A stretch of DNA of 64,000 nucleotides from the NCBI RefSeq assembly GCF_047238345.1, contig NZ_JBDFMQ010000001.1:372001-436000 (forward strand), read 5' to 3'. Position 1 is the stretch's first letter, and every line of letters begins with the position of its first letter. Below, piece by piece: positions 50,382 through 58,652 of this stretch. Source of the DNA: Shouchella sp047238345 (GTDB lineage Bacteria > Bacillota > Bacilli > Bacillales > Bacillaceae_D). The translations under genes were made by a program, and so were the position numbers. Below the pieces are notes generated by a model. That model was not told the DNA's origin. It worked only from the letters and a program-made list of their open reading frames with translations, and did not search any database.

Positions 50382-50709
50382 GATGATCCCCCTTTAATTA
50401 GAAAGCATAACAAAAAACAATGACCTCAACCAATACCCTTTCGATAAATTTTTGAAACCCCTTTTTTAAGTATGATGAAAAGAATGTATTTATGACGTCT
50501 AACTGAGGAAGCGCTCTCCTGAAGATTAATCGCTATTGGTAGGGGCTTAAGAGGATAAGAAAATCAAGTCTTAAAAACCTGTTAACAAAATGACTGAGAA
50601 TATGTGAATGTTAAACAGATTGCGAATATCCCTATGATTGGTATCTGATCTATGAGATACTATAGATATTAGACTATATTTAGGCTAATTCGAAAGGTGT
50701 TGATCCCCG
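50382..50709. other. 328-base intergenic region between divergent small genes
   Basis: No ORF with a ribosome site. It contains GAGGAAGCGC...GAGGATAAG, a stretch with possible secondary structure (about 50504-50560) that fits no riboswitch class I can name, and TATCT-GATCTATG-AGATA (50641-50658), an inverted repeat upstream of the 57-codon gene. Confidence 0.35.
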
Positions 50710-50883
50710 ATGTACAAGGTAGAACGCATTGTTGAAGGGGTAACAGAGACCTTCAAGGACTCAAATAGCTATTTGGACAAAACCTTTGCTGATCCTGTTG
50801 CCGCAAATTTGTTGGCAAAAAAACTAAATTTAGATTTGATTATCGCAGACAATGATGTTTGGCGTGTTGTAAATTATGCATAA
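50710..50883 (+). CDS. Small hypothetical protein of 57 residues
   Basis: A 57-residue protein starting MYKVERIVEGVTETFKDSNS and ending IIADNDVWRVVNYA. Its ribosome site AAAGGTG lies about 11 bases before the ATG. It is followed 24 bases later by a strong terminator, so it is a genuine single-gene unit. The reading frame shows a typical helix (DPVAANLLAKKLNLD) and a final strand. No family is recognised; it is soluble. Confidence 0.65.
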   Translation: MYKVERIVEGVTETFKDSNSYLDKTFADPVAANLLAKKLNLDLIIADNDVWRVVNYA

Positions 50884-50907
50884 ATACATGGGCACTTGCC
50901 TATGTTG

Positions 50908-50940
50908 ACCTCTAAGTGGACAAGCTTAGAGGTTTTTTTG
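50908..50940 (+). terminator. Terminator of the 57-codon gene
   Basis: ACCTCTAAG / CTTAGAGGT perfect stem, 8-base loop, T7. Confidence 0.92.
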
Positions 50941-51029
50941 TGAACGATTGAGTGAAAGAAACAATCATGATTCAACTAGTTAGCATACGCTACCTTGTCT
51001 CATATTTTATAGAGGATAAGGGTGAGCCG

Positions 51030-51779
51030 ATGATAAAAAAAGTAGTAGTGATCACAGGTGCAGCAAGTGGAATTGGAAGGGCAACAGCACAATTATTCAG
51101 TTTGAACAACTATATTGTTGTAGTAGCTGATCGAGATAAAGGCGGTAGTGAAGAAACCGTTCGGCTCCTAAAACAACAAGATTCAGAAGCAGAAGCTACC
51201 ATCATTTTAACCGATGTCTCGCGTGAAAACGAAGTCAAGGAGCTTATTAACAAAACAGTTGCAAAATATAATCGGATTGATGTTATGGTAAATAACGCTG
51301 GACTTTCTGCGGAAACGACACGGTCTAAAGATCCTTTAGAGCAATATCACGAAATTATTGAAACGAATCAACATGGTGTGTACTATGGGATTCAGCATTC
51401 AGCGCAAAAGATGGTTGAAATAAAAAATGGGGGCACCATTGTGAATCTTGCATCGGTCATGGCTTACCTTTCAACAGGTGGTGCATATGCATACAGTTCA
51501 TCAAAAGCTGCTATTGTAATCATGACGAAAATTGCTGCCCACATGTATGCGGAGCATAATATCCATGTTGTTGGGGTTGCTCCAGCCGGTGTGAATACGC
51601 CGATGTTAAATGATTTAGGTGAAGAGCAGATTAATTATTTTAGACAACAAATGCATGGGGGACAACTACTGGAGCCAGAAGATATTGCAGAACTAATTTA
51701 CTTTCTGTCTTCATCTAAGGCATCAGCTGTTAATGGGAGTACAGTTTTTGCAGATGATGGGTATTTATCATTTAAGTAG
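51030..51779 (+). CDS. Short-chain dehydrogenase/reductase
   Basis: A 249-residue classical SDR. NAD(P) motif TGAASGIG (residues 9-16), NNAG (88-91), the catalytic Tyr155/Lys159 in YSSSK and PAGVNTPML in the C-terminal segment are all present. The family reduces or oxidises small alcohols, ketones and sugars; substrate unknown. ATG 51030 with AAGGGTGA upstream is preferred over an earlier ATG at 50952, which would add 26 unlikely residues. Stand-alone gene ending at a shared terminator. Confidence 0.88.
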   Translation: MIKKVVVITGAASGIGRATAQLFSLNNYIVVVADRDKGGSEETVRLLKQQDSEAEATIILTDVSRENEVKELINKTVAKYNRIDVMVNNAGLSAETTRSKDPLEQYHEIIETNQHGVYYGIQHSAQKMVEIKNGGTIVNLASVMAYLSTGGAYAYSSSKAAIVIMTKIAAHMYAEHNIHVVGVAPAGVNTPMLNDLGEEQINYFRQQMHGGQLLEPEDIAELIYFLSSSKASAVNGSTVFADDGYLSFK

Positions 51780-51823
51780 TTCGTTATAAGGAACTGAGTG
51801 AAAACGTATGTTGAAATGAATGC

Positions 51824-51856
51824 AAAAAAGAAAGGGTTGATTCCCTTTCTTTTTCT
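51824..51856. terminator. Bidirectional terminator between SDR and nitroreductase
   Basis: AAGAAAGGG / CCCTTTCTT perfect stem with a 6-base loop and A6/T5 flanks. Confidence 0.9.
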
Positions 51857-51864
51857 AAGAGTAC

Positions 51865-52461
51865 TTATTTTGCAATCTTCACGCGTGATTCAAGCGATTG
51901 AAACTCTTTTTCGCCAGGTGTTTGAGCTGGTTTACCAAATGGCATTTGTGCGCGAAGTTTCCATGTATTCGGGATGTCCCATGTAGTAGCGACCATTTCG
52001 TCAACAAGTGGGTTATAGTGCTGTAAGGAAGCACCTAAACCTTCGAGCTCAAGTCCAGTCCAGATCGCAAATTGTAGCATTCCTGATGATTGTTCAGACC
52101 AAACAGGGAAATTATCTGCATACAAGGCGAAGGATTCTTGGAGACTTTCTACAACACTTTGATCTTCAAAAAATAATACGGTGCCATATCCGCCTTTAAA
52201 GCCGTCCATTCTTGCTTGGGAAGATGAGAAATCGCCATCACCAACAACCTCTTTAAGAATGTCAGTTGTTTTCTCCCAGAAAGTATTGTGTTCCTTACCG
52301 AAAAGAACAAGCACCCGCGCTGATTGTGAGTTAAACGCAGACGGAACATACTTAACCGCATGCTCTACAATTTCTTGAACGCGCTCAGTTGAAACAATTT
52401 CCTCTTTTTCGACTGTATGGTAAGAACGTCTTGTTTCAATTGCTTTAAAAAAATCTGTCAT
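51865..52461 (-). CDS. Nitroreductase-family FMN protein
   Basis: A 198-residue nitroreductase-like flavoprotein. RRSYHTVEK supplies FMN-phosphate contacts at the start, SAFNSQSARVLVLFG is the next binding segment, and the C-terminal half has LGASLQHYNPL. It belongs to the oxidoreductase group close to the YdfN/YodC-like single-domain enzymes. Likely reduces nitro compounds or quinones with NAD(P)H. Ribosome site aaaggagaga. Single gene. Confidence 0.85.
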   Translation of the reverse strand: MTDFFKAIETRRSYHTVEKEEIVSTERVQEIVEHAVKYVPSAFNSQSARVLVLFGKEHNTFWEKTTDILKEVVGDGDFSSSQARMDGFKGGYGTVLFFEDQSVVESLQESFALYADNFPVWSEQSSGMLQFAIWTGLELEGLGASLQHYNPLVDEMVATTWDIPNTWKLRAQMPFGKPAQTPGEKEFQSLESRVKIAK

Positions 52462-52618
52462 TGTAATCTCTCCTTTTACTTTCTTCTTAAGGATAAGCTC
52501 ATTTGCTTTTTCCTATTCGCTTTTTTAGTAGTATACCTAGTAAAAGATTTTCACGAAAGTACGCACTCTTTTGTAAGAAAGGTTCCAAAAAGATACCAAG
52601 CGGGGGAGGTGGTTATGT

Positions 52619-53053
52619 ATGAAGTACATCGTTATTGAAGGTATGCCTGAAGAATCTAAAATGAGTGAAATCGAACAACTACATCTTCAGATCTTTACTG
52701 AAAATCGTTCACTCTATGAACGAATGCAGATGAAGCCTTTTTTGGTTATGCATCTTGCATATGATGCGCAAACGCTTGTCGGTTATAAAATTGGATACGA
52801 ACGGTCTACGTCCATTTTTTATAGTTGGTTAGGTGGTGTGCATGCAGATTATCGTGGTAGAGGCATTGCGCTACAATTGATGAATCGGCAACATCTAAAA
52901 GCCAAAAAAGCTGGTTACTCGTTTATCGAGACAAAAACGATGAATCGCTGGCGCAACATGCTGATCGTCAACATTCAATTTGGGTTTGACGTGGTTGATG
53001 TGGAGAAAAAAGAGGGAGAAGAGCCAAAAATTCTTTTACGAAAACATTTATAA
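52619..53053 (+). CDS. GNAT-family N-acetyltransferase
   Basis: A 144-residue acetyltransferase. The acetyl-CoA-binding motif ADYRGRGIALQLMNRQHLKA (RGxGxA-type) is clear, with SWLGGVHADYRG as the preceding strand. The C-terminus ends KILLRKHL. Two ATGs overlap here; the one at 52619 gives the conserved reading frame and has GGGGAGGTGG upstream. Substrate unknown. It points toward the convergent dehydrogenase gene. Confidence 0.85.
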   Translation: MKYIVIEGMPEESKMSEIEQLHLQIFTENRSLYERMQMKPFLVMHLAYDAQTLVGYKIGYERSTSIFYSWLGGVHADYRGRGIALQLMNRQHLKAKKAGYSFIETKTMNRWRNMLIVNIQFGFDVVDVEKKEGEEPKILLRKHL

Positions 53054-53092
53054 AGAACCCGCCAGCTTGAGCGAGCGAGTTCTTTTTTCTTA
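53053..53092. terminator. Terminator after the GNAT gene
   Basis: AAGAACCCGC / GCGAGTTCTT stem with one mismatch followed by T6; it serves as end for the convergent gene too. Confidence 0.75.
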
Positions 53093-53986
53093 TGCCTTTA
53101 AAAAGTCTTTTTCTAAATATGCAGGGTTTGGGTATTTATAGAAGCCTTCACCAGATTCTGTTCCTAATTTTCCTTTATCAATCATCTCTTCTTTTAGGAA
53201 TTTCGCTACTTTTTGTGCTGCTTCATCACCAGCTTCACCTTTTGCATAACTAATGTTATAGGCTGTACGAATACCGACTGTATCAAGAATCGCAAATGGA
53301 CCAGCTGGTGAACCTGTTGCGACCATCCATGTCTTATCGATCGTATGGGCGTCGGCGATATCATTCACAAGAAGCTCTTGTCCAGCATTTAAGAAAGGAA
53401 CGAGCAGTGAGTTTAAGATATATCCAGGTTGTTCTTTGTAGATAGGAAGTGGCACCATGCCGATAGCTTCCGCAAATTCAACCAGCGCCTGAAACACGTG
53501 GTCATCTGTTCCTTCGTGCTTCATGATCTCGGCTGTGTTCTTTACACGGATGTCGTTTGCAAAGTGTAAAGCCAAGAATTTTTCTGGACGGCCTGTTTCT
53601 TTTGCAAACTGACTTGGGAGTAAAGTGGAGGTGTTTGTTGCGAATATCGTTTTATCGGGTGCCACCTCACCTAATTTTGTGTAAAAGTCTTTTTTTATGG
53701 CTAATTTTTCAGGAACCGCTTCAATAACTAAATCAGCATCTTGCACGGCCTCACTTAGATTTGCAGAAAACTGCATGCGCTCATAGCCTTGTTGAACATC
53801 TACATCGGTTAAATTAAAGTCTTGTTTGTAAAGCATCATTAATTTTTCCACACGCTCTTTTGCTTTATCAAGTGCTTCATCATTAATGTCATACACTGTG
53901 ACTTGAAATCCTTTATACGCTGTTTGATAAGCAATTTGACTTCCTAAGACGCCACTTCCAGCTACCATCACGTGTGAAAATTTCAT
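53090..53986 (-). CDS. 3-hydroxyacyl/3-hydroxybutyryl-CoA dehydrogenase
   Basis: A 298-residue NAD-dependent 3-hydroxyacyl-CoA dehydrogenase. The Rossmann motif is VAGSGVLGSQIAYQTAYKG, followed by DADLVIEAVPEKLAIKK, FATNTSTLLPSQFAK and LALHFANDI, where the catalytic His lies. The C-terminal domain includes PLPIYKEQPGYILNSLLVPF. ATG 53984-53986 is preferred: AGGAG lies nine bases upstream, and the ATG three codons earlier directly abuts that site. It reversibly oxidises 3-hydroxybutyryl-CoA or related acids; no other beta-oxidation genes are nearby. Confidence 0.88.
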   Translation of the reverse strand: MKFSHVMVAGSGVLGSQIAYQTAYKGFQVTVYDINDEALDKAKERVEKLMMLYKQDFNLTDVDVQQGYERMQFSANLSEAVQDADLVIEAVPEKLAIKKDFYTKLGEVAPDKTIFATNTSTLLPSQFAKETGRPEKFLALHFANDIRVKNTAEIMKHEGTDDHVFQALVEFAEAIGMVPLPIYKEQPGYILNSLLVPFLNAGQELLVNDIADAHTIDKTWMVATGSPAGPFAILDTVGIRTAYNISYAKGEAGDEAAQKVAKFLKEEMIDKGKLGTESGEGFYKYPNPAYLEKDFLKA

Positions 53987-54175
53987 TGTTGTCATCTCCT
54001 AAATTCTATTGTGGACTTTATATATCTATTATGAGCGTCTTTTCCTAAAAAGAAAAGAATATTGCTTGAGTAGTATTCCCTCATTTATTTGAACGATGAA
54101 TGACTTTTCGTGACGAATGCTTTCAAACAAGCTACACTAAAAGCAAGGTGTAGATAGAGAAATGGAGGAAGCCAA

Positions 54176-55234
54176 ATGAAGACGTTACAGATTGCTAGTA
54201 TCCCAGGGGACGGGATAGGAAAAGAGGTTGTCCCACAAGCAGAAAGAGTTTTGAAAGCGGTTGCCGAAATGCATGGAGGACTACAGTTTGAATTTACACA
54301 GTTCCCATGGAGTTGTGAGTACTATTTAGAACATGGTGTGATGATGCCTGAAGATGGGCTAGCGCAATTGAAGCCGTTTGATGCGATCTTTTTAGGGGCA
54401 GTAGGGAACCAGCACCTTGTTCCAGATCATATTTCTTTATGGGGGCTTCTAATCAATATACGTCGTGAGTTTGAACAAGTCATTAATATGCGACCAGCGA
54501 AGCAATTAGCAGGAATTCAATCTCCGTTAGTAAACCCGAAAGATTTTGACCTTGTTGTCATTCGAGAAAATAGTGAAGGCGAATATAGTGCTTCAGGTGG
54601 GCGCATCCATAGTAACGAAGATGAAATTGCAATTCAGAACGCCGTTTTCACACGTAAAGGAACGGAACGAGCGATGCGCTATGCTTTTGAAGTCGCAGCC
54701 AAACGAAGTGGGCGTGTAACAAGCGCGACCAAATCAAATGGTATTGTGCATTCCATGCCGTTTTGGGATCAAGTCTTTCATGAGGTAAGTCAATCATACC
54801 CTACTATTAAAACTGATTCGCAACACATTGATGCGCTAGCTGCTTTTTTTGTGACAAAGCCAGCTGAATTTGATGTGATTGTGGCATCGAATCTATTCGG
54901 AGATATTTTAACAGACATTGGCGCGGCGATTATGGGGAGCATTGGAATTGCGCCTGCCGCAAACATCAATGTAAATGGTAAATATCCGTCCATGTTTGAG
55001 CCGGTACATGGATCTGCGCCTGACATTGTCGGTCAAGGATTAGCAAACCCAATTGGACAAATTTGGACAGCGAAAATGATGCTTGACCATTTTGGCGAAA
55101 TTGAACTTGGAACACATCTATTATCGTCGATTGAAGCAGTTACAAAGCAAGGCATCTTAACAGCAGATCTAGGGGGAAGTCATTCGACGGAAGCAGTGAC
55201 AGATGCAATTATAAAAGAAGTTCAAAAGGGATAA
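54176..55234 (+). CDS. Tartrate/D-malate-type dehydrogenase (YcsA-like)
   Basis: A 352-residue member of the isocitrate/isopropylmalate dehydrogenase family. Motifs: IPGDGIGKEVVPQAE, NMRPAK (substrate arginine), VIRENSEGEYS, NLFGDILTDIGAAIMGSIG and VHGSAPDIVGQGLANP. The GNQHLVPDH loop fits the tartrate dehydrogenase/D-malate dehydrogenase subgroup rather than LeuB. NAD-dependent oxidation and decarboxylation of tartrate or D-malate is likely. Good ribosome site atggagga. Single gene with terminator. Confidence 0.88.
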   Translation: MKTLQIASIPGDGIGKEVVPQAERVLKAVAEMHGGLQFEFTQFPWSCEYYLEHGVMMPEDGLAQLKPFDAIFLGAVGNQHLVPDHISLWGLLINIRREFEQVINMRPAKQLAGIQSPLVNPKDFDLVVIRENSEGEYSASGGRIHSNEDEIAIQNAVFTRKGTERAMRYAFEVAAKRSGRVTSATKSNGIVHSMPFWDQVFHEVSQSYPTIKTDSQHIDALAAFFVTKPAEFDVIVASNLFGDILTDIGAAIMGSIGIAPAANINVNGKYPSMFEPVHGSAPDIVGQGLANPIGQIWTAKMMLDHFGEIELGTHLLSSIEAVTKQGILTADLGGSHSTEAVTDAIIKEVQKG

Positions 55235-55254
55235 GGGGTGTAAACAATGCCTGG

Positions 55255-55298
55255 TGACTCAAACCTAGCTTACTTGCTAGCCTTTGGGTCATTTTTTC
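55255..55298 (+). terminator. Terminator after the YcsA-like gene
   Basis: TGACTCAAA / TTTGGGTCA plus inner CTAGC/GCTAG, then T6. Confidence 0.85.
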
Positions 55299-55354
55299 AA
55301 TTGTAGACAGATAGCGTACAATAGAAACAAGATTATCATGAAGGAGCGAGTTTG

Positions 55355-55939
55355 TTGACTGATGATAAACAAATTCAATGGGCTGTTTGGCAAGGGTTTT
55401 TAATTCTCGTTGCCATTGGATTGGTGTTAATCCTACTTTTTCGTTTTGGAGAAATGCTCCCTTTTTTACAGTCTTTGTTTGTTAGTGAAACGTATAGTTT
55501 TCTTTTTCAAGTCGTATCTGGACTCGTGGTTGGGTTGGTTGTTGCTTTCGTCACCCTAGGTGTCCTTAAGGTGACAAAAACAACGCTCCCTAGAAACGAA
55601 TTAACGGATCTATTGCGAACGATGGTATCCTCTCCAGCAGGATTATTTGCAGTTGTCGTTGGTGCACCGGTTGTCGAGGAGTTTTTATTTCGTGGCGTGC
55701 TTATTGGTTTATTTGTAGACATCGCTCCTGTGTGGCTTTTAATTGGTGTCAATGCGCTTTTATTTATGCTTGTTCATGTTCCGCAATATCGAGGGCTACC
55801 TATTCTTCATTTCATTATCTTTTTCGTTGGTTTACTATTAGCCTATCTTTTCGTGGCAACAGGTGCGCTCATCGTGCCAATTCTTGTCCATTGCATCTAT
55901 AATTTAATTGTTGGCATCGCGATGCGCAGAATGGTGTAG
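55355..55939 (+). CDS. CPBP-family intramembrane metalloprotease
   Basis: A 194-residue membrane protease of the CPBP (Abi/CAAX-like) family with about five helices. The three motifs are EEFLFRGVLIG (EExxxR), FMLVHVPQ (FxxxH) and HCIYN (HxxxN). Family members take part in bacteriocin immunity or protein maturation. Two TTG codons could start it; the one at 55355 has the better spacing from AAGGAG. It is a stand-alone gene. Confidence 0.82.
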   Translation: MTDDKQIQWAVWQGFLILVAIGLVLILLFRFGEMLPFLQSLFVSETYSFLFQVVSGLVVGLVVAFVTLGVLKVTKTTLPRNELTDLLRTMVSSPAGLFAVVVGAPVVEEFLFRGVLIGLFVDIAPVWLLIGVNALLFMLVHVPQYRGLPILHFIIFFVGLLLAYLFVATGALIVPILVHCIYNLIVGIAMRRMV

Positions 55940-55942
55940 CAC

Positions 55943-56407
55943 TTATAAATTGAGCCAGTCTTCAATCCAGTTTTCAGCAAAGAAGGAGAGTAAGGCGATG
56001 GTGATGGCATAGATGACAACGGCAAGACTGGTCCAGACAAAAGCTTTTCGTCTTGAAGTACCAAGAGGGACCATTCCTGCTGCTGTTAACTGGCTACTTA
56101 ATAGAAAGCTACCAAAAAAAGAAAGCCCTACTGCACCAAATTTGTCATAGTACTTTCGCAAGGTTTCACTTCGTTTAGAAGGGCCTTTTTCTTTTCCACG
56201 TTGAAATCGAGCTAGTAATGATGTCAGTTTTTCTCCTAAAACAACAAAGAGTGTGAGCGAGAGAATATTCCCTGCTGTAGCGACAAGTGTAGCGATGATA
56301 GGATTTAAATCAAATAAAATAATTGCCACCGGAATCGTTAATAAAAATTCAATAAATGGGATCATCGCCCCAAAAAAGATCAAAAGGTATTCAGTTATAG
56401 CATTCAT
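55943..56407 (-). CDS. Small multidrug-export-like (Sm_multidrug_ex) membrane protein
   Basis: A 154-residue membrane protein of the small multidrug-export family, with four or five helices. Typical features are EYLLIFFGAMIPFIEFLLTI at the start, VATAGNILSLTLFVVLGEKL, and the conserved KFGAVGLSFFGSFLLSSQLT segment. Despite its name the family has no proven export role. It ends 4 bases from the convergent protease stop. Ribosome site taggagc. It differs from the EmrE-type SMR pair at 10 kb. Confidence 0.8.
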   Translation of the reverse strand: MNAITEYLLIFFGAMIPFIEFLLTIPVAIILFDLNPIIATLVATAGNILSLTLFVVLGEKLTSLLARFQRGKEKGPSKRSETLRKYYDKFGAVGLSFFGSFLLSSQLTAAGMVPLGTSRRKAFVWTSLAVVIYAITIALLSFFAENWIEDWLNL

Positions 56408-56593
56408 TTTCTGTGCTCCTATCTAACAAACATAAATGTCTGGTCCATTACTCCACGTTTATTTTCCCGGTAAATAAGACTTCTAATCCTTCCATTACGC
56501 AACAAAAGAAAAAATTGGAATATCGTCTAATAAGAAAAAGAATGATTGAGTATTCGTGATCATGGGTACGGAGTGAGAAGGAGGAATCGTCTT

Positions 56594-56893
56594 ATGAACT
56601 TCATCTTAAATTTAGGTATCTTTTTACCAATTAGTATAGCCATTATTGGGTGGACAATTGCCATTATCTTTCGTCATCAGCCGACAAAAATTGTGTGGGT
56701 GGGAATTAGTAAAATTGTGCTTGCCTTCCTCTTGTTTATCATGTTAGTAATAGGAGAAGAGACGCAAACGAATGAAGTAGGATTAGGGATGGCAGGGTCA
56801 TTCTATTTCTTTATTTTACTGCCAAGTGGCGTCATGACGCTCATCTTTGCATTTATTAGACAGTACAAGCATAGACGACCAAAAACAGAGTAA
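56594..56893 (+). CDS. Small hypothetical membrane protein
   Basis: A 99-residue protein with three membrane helices (about 4-26, 36-54 and 66-88) and a short basic C-terminus. I do not recognise a family. ATG 56594 follows GAAGGAGG at a good distance; an upstream in-frame ATG is rejected. It starts a run of three closely spaced genes: this one, the 52-residue protein and a nucleotidyltransferase-like protein. No regulator is nearby. A link between their functions is only a possibility. Confidence 0.62.
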   Translation: MNFILNLGIFLPISIAIIGWTIAIIFRHQPTKIVWVGISKIVLAFLLFIMLVIGEETQTNEVGLGMAGSFYFFILLPSGVMTLIFAFIRQYKHRRPKTE

Positions 56894-56917
56894 TCGTAAA
56901 TAAAAGAGGTGAGAAAG

Positions 56918-57076
56918 GTGTTGGATGCGGAAGAAAAAAAGCTTATTGAACAAGAGTTGGCTTTTTTAGAGCAATTAAAGCGAGAACGATGCCAACCTAC
57001 TTGTCTTTTTCTATCCATTATTAATGAAGAGGTACGAGAAGTGAAGCGAGCATTAATAGGTCAGCCGAAAAGGTGA
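56918..57076 (+). CDS. Small 52-residue hypothetical protein
   Basis: A 52-residue, mostly helical, charged protein that begins MLDAEEKKLIEQELAFLEQL and ends EVREVKRALIGQPKR, with QPTCLFLSII in the middle. The GTG at 56918 follows GAGGTG six bases upstream; the TTG next to it is an alternative. It lies 24 bases after the small membrane protein gene and 10 bases before the nucleotidyltransferase-like gene. Unknown function; coiled-coil character is likely. Confidence 0.55.
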   Translation: MLDAEEKKLIEQELAFLEQLKRERCQPTCLFLSIINEEVREVKRALIGQPKR

Positions 57077-57086
57077 ATTCAAGCGA

Positions 57087-57647
57087 ATGAATACACATAA
57101 ACAAGACGTATTAGCCACTGTTGCAGAAGCCCTTACAGAAAGAGGGGTTTCGTTTGGTGTTGGAGGATCGACGTTGCTTTCCTTGCATCAGGTAGTCGAT
57201 GTTGTGAATGATCTTGACTTTATTCTATCTTTATCACATGTAGAGACAGCACAGCACTGCTTGAAAGCGTTAGGAAAAGAACTGCCAGTTACGCATAAAG
57301 AACCTTTTCGAACAACGTTTTTTTCAAGTTATTGTATCGAAAATGTCCAAATTGATGTAATGGCTGGGTTTGCGATTGCTCATGAGAACGGTCTCTACGA
57401 ATTTTCATTTGATCAATCATCGATTGTAAACAAAAAGGGAGTACGCCAAAAGGAAATTCCGTTTATGTACTTGGAAGATTGGTATGTGTTTTATTTGTTG
57501 ATGCCGAATCGGAAGGGGAAAATTCGTCAACTGGAAAACCATTTTCGGAATAAAGGTGTTCGGCACCCAGAAAAGCTACGGATCGCCCTACAACAACCAT
57601 TACCTGTATCCGTTAGAGAAAAAGTAACAGATGTGTTAAACGCATAG
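57087..57647 (+). CDS. Nucleotidyltransferase-fold protein
   Basis: A 186-residue protein with the minimal nucleotidyltransferase signature GVGGSTLLSLHQVVDVVNDL (residues 24-43, GGS motif, followed by DFIL, supplying acidic residues) and a third acid in VQIDVMAGF. The C-terminal part is uncharacterised (EDWYVFYLLMPNRKGKIRQL). Such proteins nucleotidylate small molecules, proteins or RNA. It ends at a terminator. No HEPN partner is adjacent, so a MNT-HEPN toxin-antitoxin module is not supported. Confidence 0.7.
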   Translation: MNTHKQDVLATVAEALTERGVSFGVGGSTLLSLHQVVDVVNDLDFILSLSHVETAQHCLKALGKELPVTHKEPFRTTFFSSYCIENVQIDVMAGFAIAHENGLYEFSFDQSSIVNKKGVRQKEIPFMYLEDWYVFYLLMPNRKGKIRQLENHFRNKGVRHPEKLRIALQQPLPVSVREKVTDVLNA

Positions 57648-57691
57648 AGCGCATTCTTCTATTTATTTTTATGGAGATAGCGCTCTTTTTC
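57646..57691 (+). terminator. Terminator after the nucleotidyltransferase-like gene
   Basis: AGAGCGC / GCGCTCT with a large 27-base loop, then T5. Confidence 0.6.
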
Positions 57692-57737
57692 ATGTGTATA
57701 ATAGTCAGAACAATCTTAATAAAAGGAGGCAAGTGTC

Positions 57738-58652
57738 ATGCGTACGTATAATCGCCTATATGGTTCTTTTGTATCTTTAAGCGTTATTCTTTTGATTTGT
57801 ATGGCTTTAACCCTTTTTTTCGGGTATCAATCGTTTCATGTCGGTGAGGAAATTGAAGTTAAGCCGAACTATAGTAAGCATGTCGCCTTTATTGCGCTAG
57901 ACAGAGGGAATGAATTTTGGCAACTGGTAGAACAGAGTGCAAGAGCTGAAGCAGAGCAAGCGGGAATCTATTTAGATGGCGTTGGACCAATGATTCATGA
58001 TATGGAAGAAGGTCTGTTAGCGCTTGAACGTATGATTGCTACTGGTGTTGATGGAATTATCATGCAAGGACTTGAGGGAGAGAAAGCGAACGTGCTTGTT
58101 GATCAAGCAATTGAGAGAGGCATTTCTGTTGTGTTTGTACACAGCGATCAAGAAGACAGTCGAAGAAATCGTTTTGTTGGGAATGATCAATACGAAGAGG
58201 GAAAGAAAATTGGCGAAATGCTCAAAGCGGAACGAACGGGGGATGAGGAGATTGGGATTGTAATGGGTTCAATAGAGCTTATCGATCAACAAGAACGCTT
58301 AGCCGGTTTAAAAAAAGTCATTGAAAAAGAGGAGCATATTAATATTGTGGCAATGGTTGAAACCACTCATACTGAATTCTCTGCAACGCAGAAAACCTAT
58401 GAAATGTTAAGAGAGAATCCAACGATAACGACTTTGATTAGCTTAAGCGAATTAAATGGAAGTGGAATGCTGCAAGGGGCAAATGAAGAGGTTTCTGAAT
58501 CGGCTCTTACGATGTTTTTGTTCGATTATCAAGAAAGGGAAGCGTTAAACTCATTCGTATACACACAGTACACGTCGCCTGAAGAGCTCGGGGTTTTATC
58601 TGTAAGAGCGTGGCTAGACATTATTGAGGAAACTGAAAGGGATAAAAAATGA
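57738..58652 (+). CDS. Membrane-tethered sugar-binding sensor protein
   Basis: A 304-residue protein with an N-terminal membrane anchor (about 12-32) and a periplasmic-binding (type 1, RbsB-like) domain: KHVAFIALDRGNEFWQLVEQ, ATGVDGIIMQGLEGEKANVL, FVGNDQYEEGKKIGEML and EIGIVMGSIELIDQQERLAG. It lacks a lipobox. It is coupled by a 4-base overlap to a YesM-type kinase gene, so it should present a sugar signal to the kinase, as in AraP or XylFII-type three-component systems. The sugar is unknown. Confidence 0.85.
   Translation: MRTYNRLYGSFVSLSVILLICMALTLFFGYQSFHVGEEIEVKPNYSKHVAFIALDRGNEFWQLVEQSARAEAEQAGIYLDGVGPMIHDMEEGLLALERMIATGVDGIIMQGLEGEKANVLVDQAIERGISVVFVHSDQEDSRRNRFVGNDQYEEGKKIGEMLKAERTGDEEIGIVMGSIELIDQQERLAGLKKVIEKEEHINIVAMVETTHTEFSATQKTYEMLRENPTITTLISLSELNGSGMLQGANEEVSESALTMFLFDYQEREALNSFVYTQYTSPEELGVLSVRAWLDIIEETERDKK

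Noticed and set aside
50952..51029. N-terminal extension of the SDR
   Set aside because: The added 26 residues are not SDR-like, and a proper ribosome site exists at ATG 51030.
55247..55306. 19-codon frame after a GGGGTG ribosome-like site
   Set aside because: It coincides with the terminator hairpin of the YcsA-like gene; probably chance.
57087..57647. MNT-HEPN toxin-antitoxin module
   Set aside because: No HEPN partner is next to the nucleotidyltransferase-like gene; the adjacent peptide is too short and unlike HEPN.
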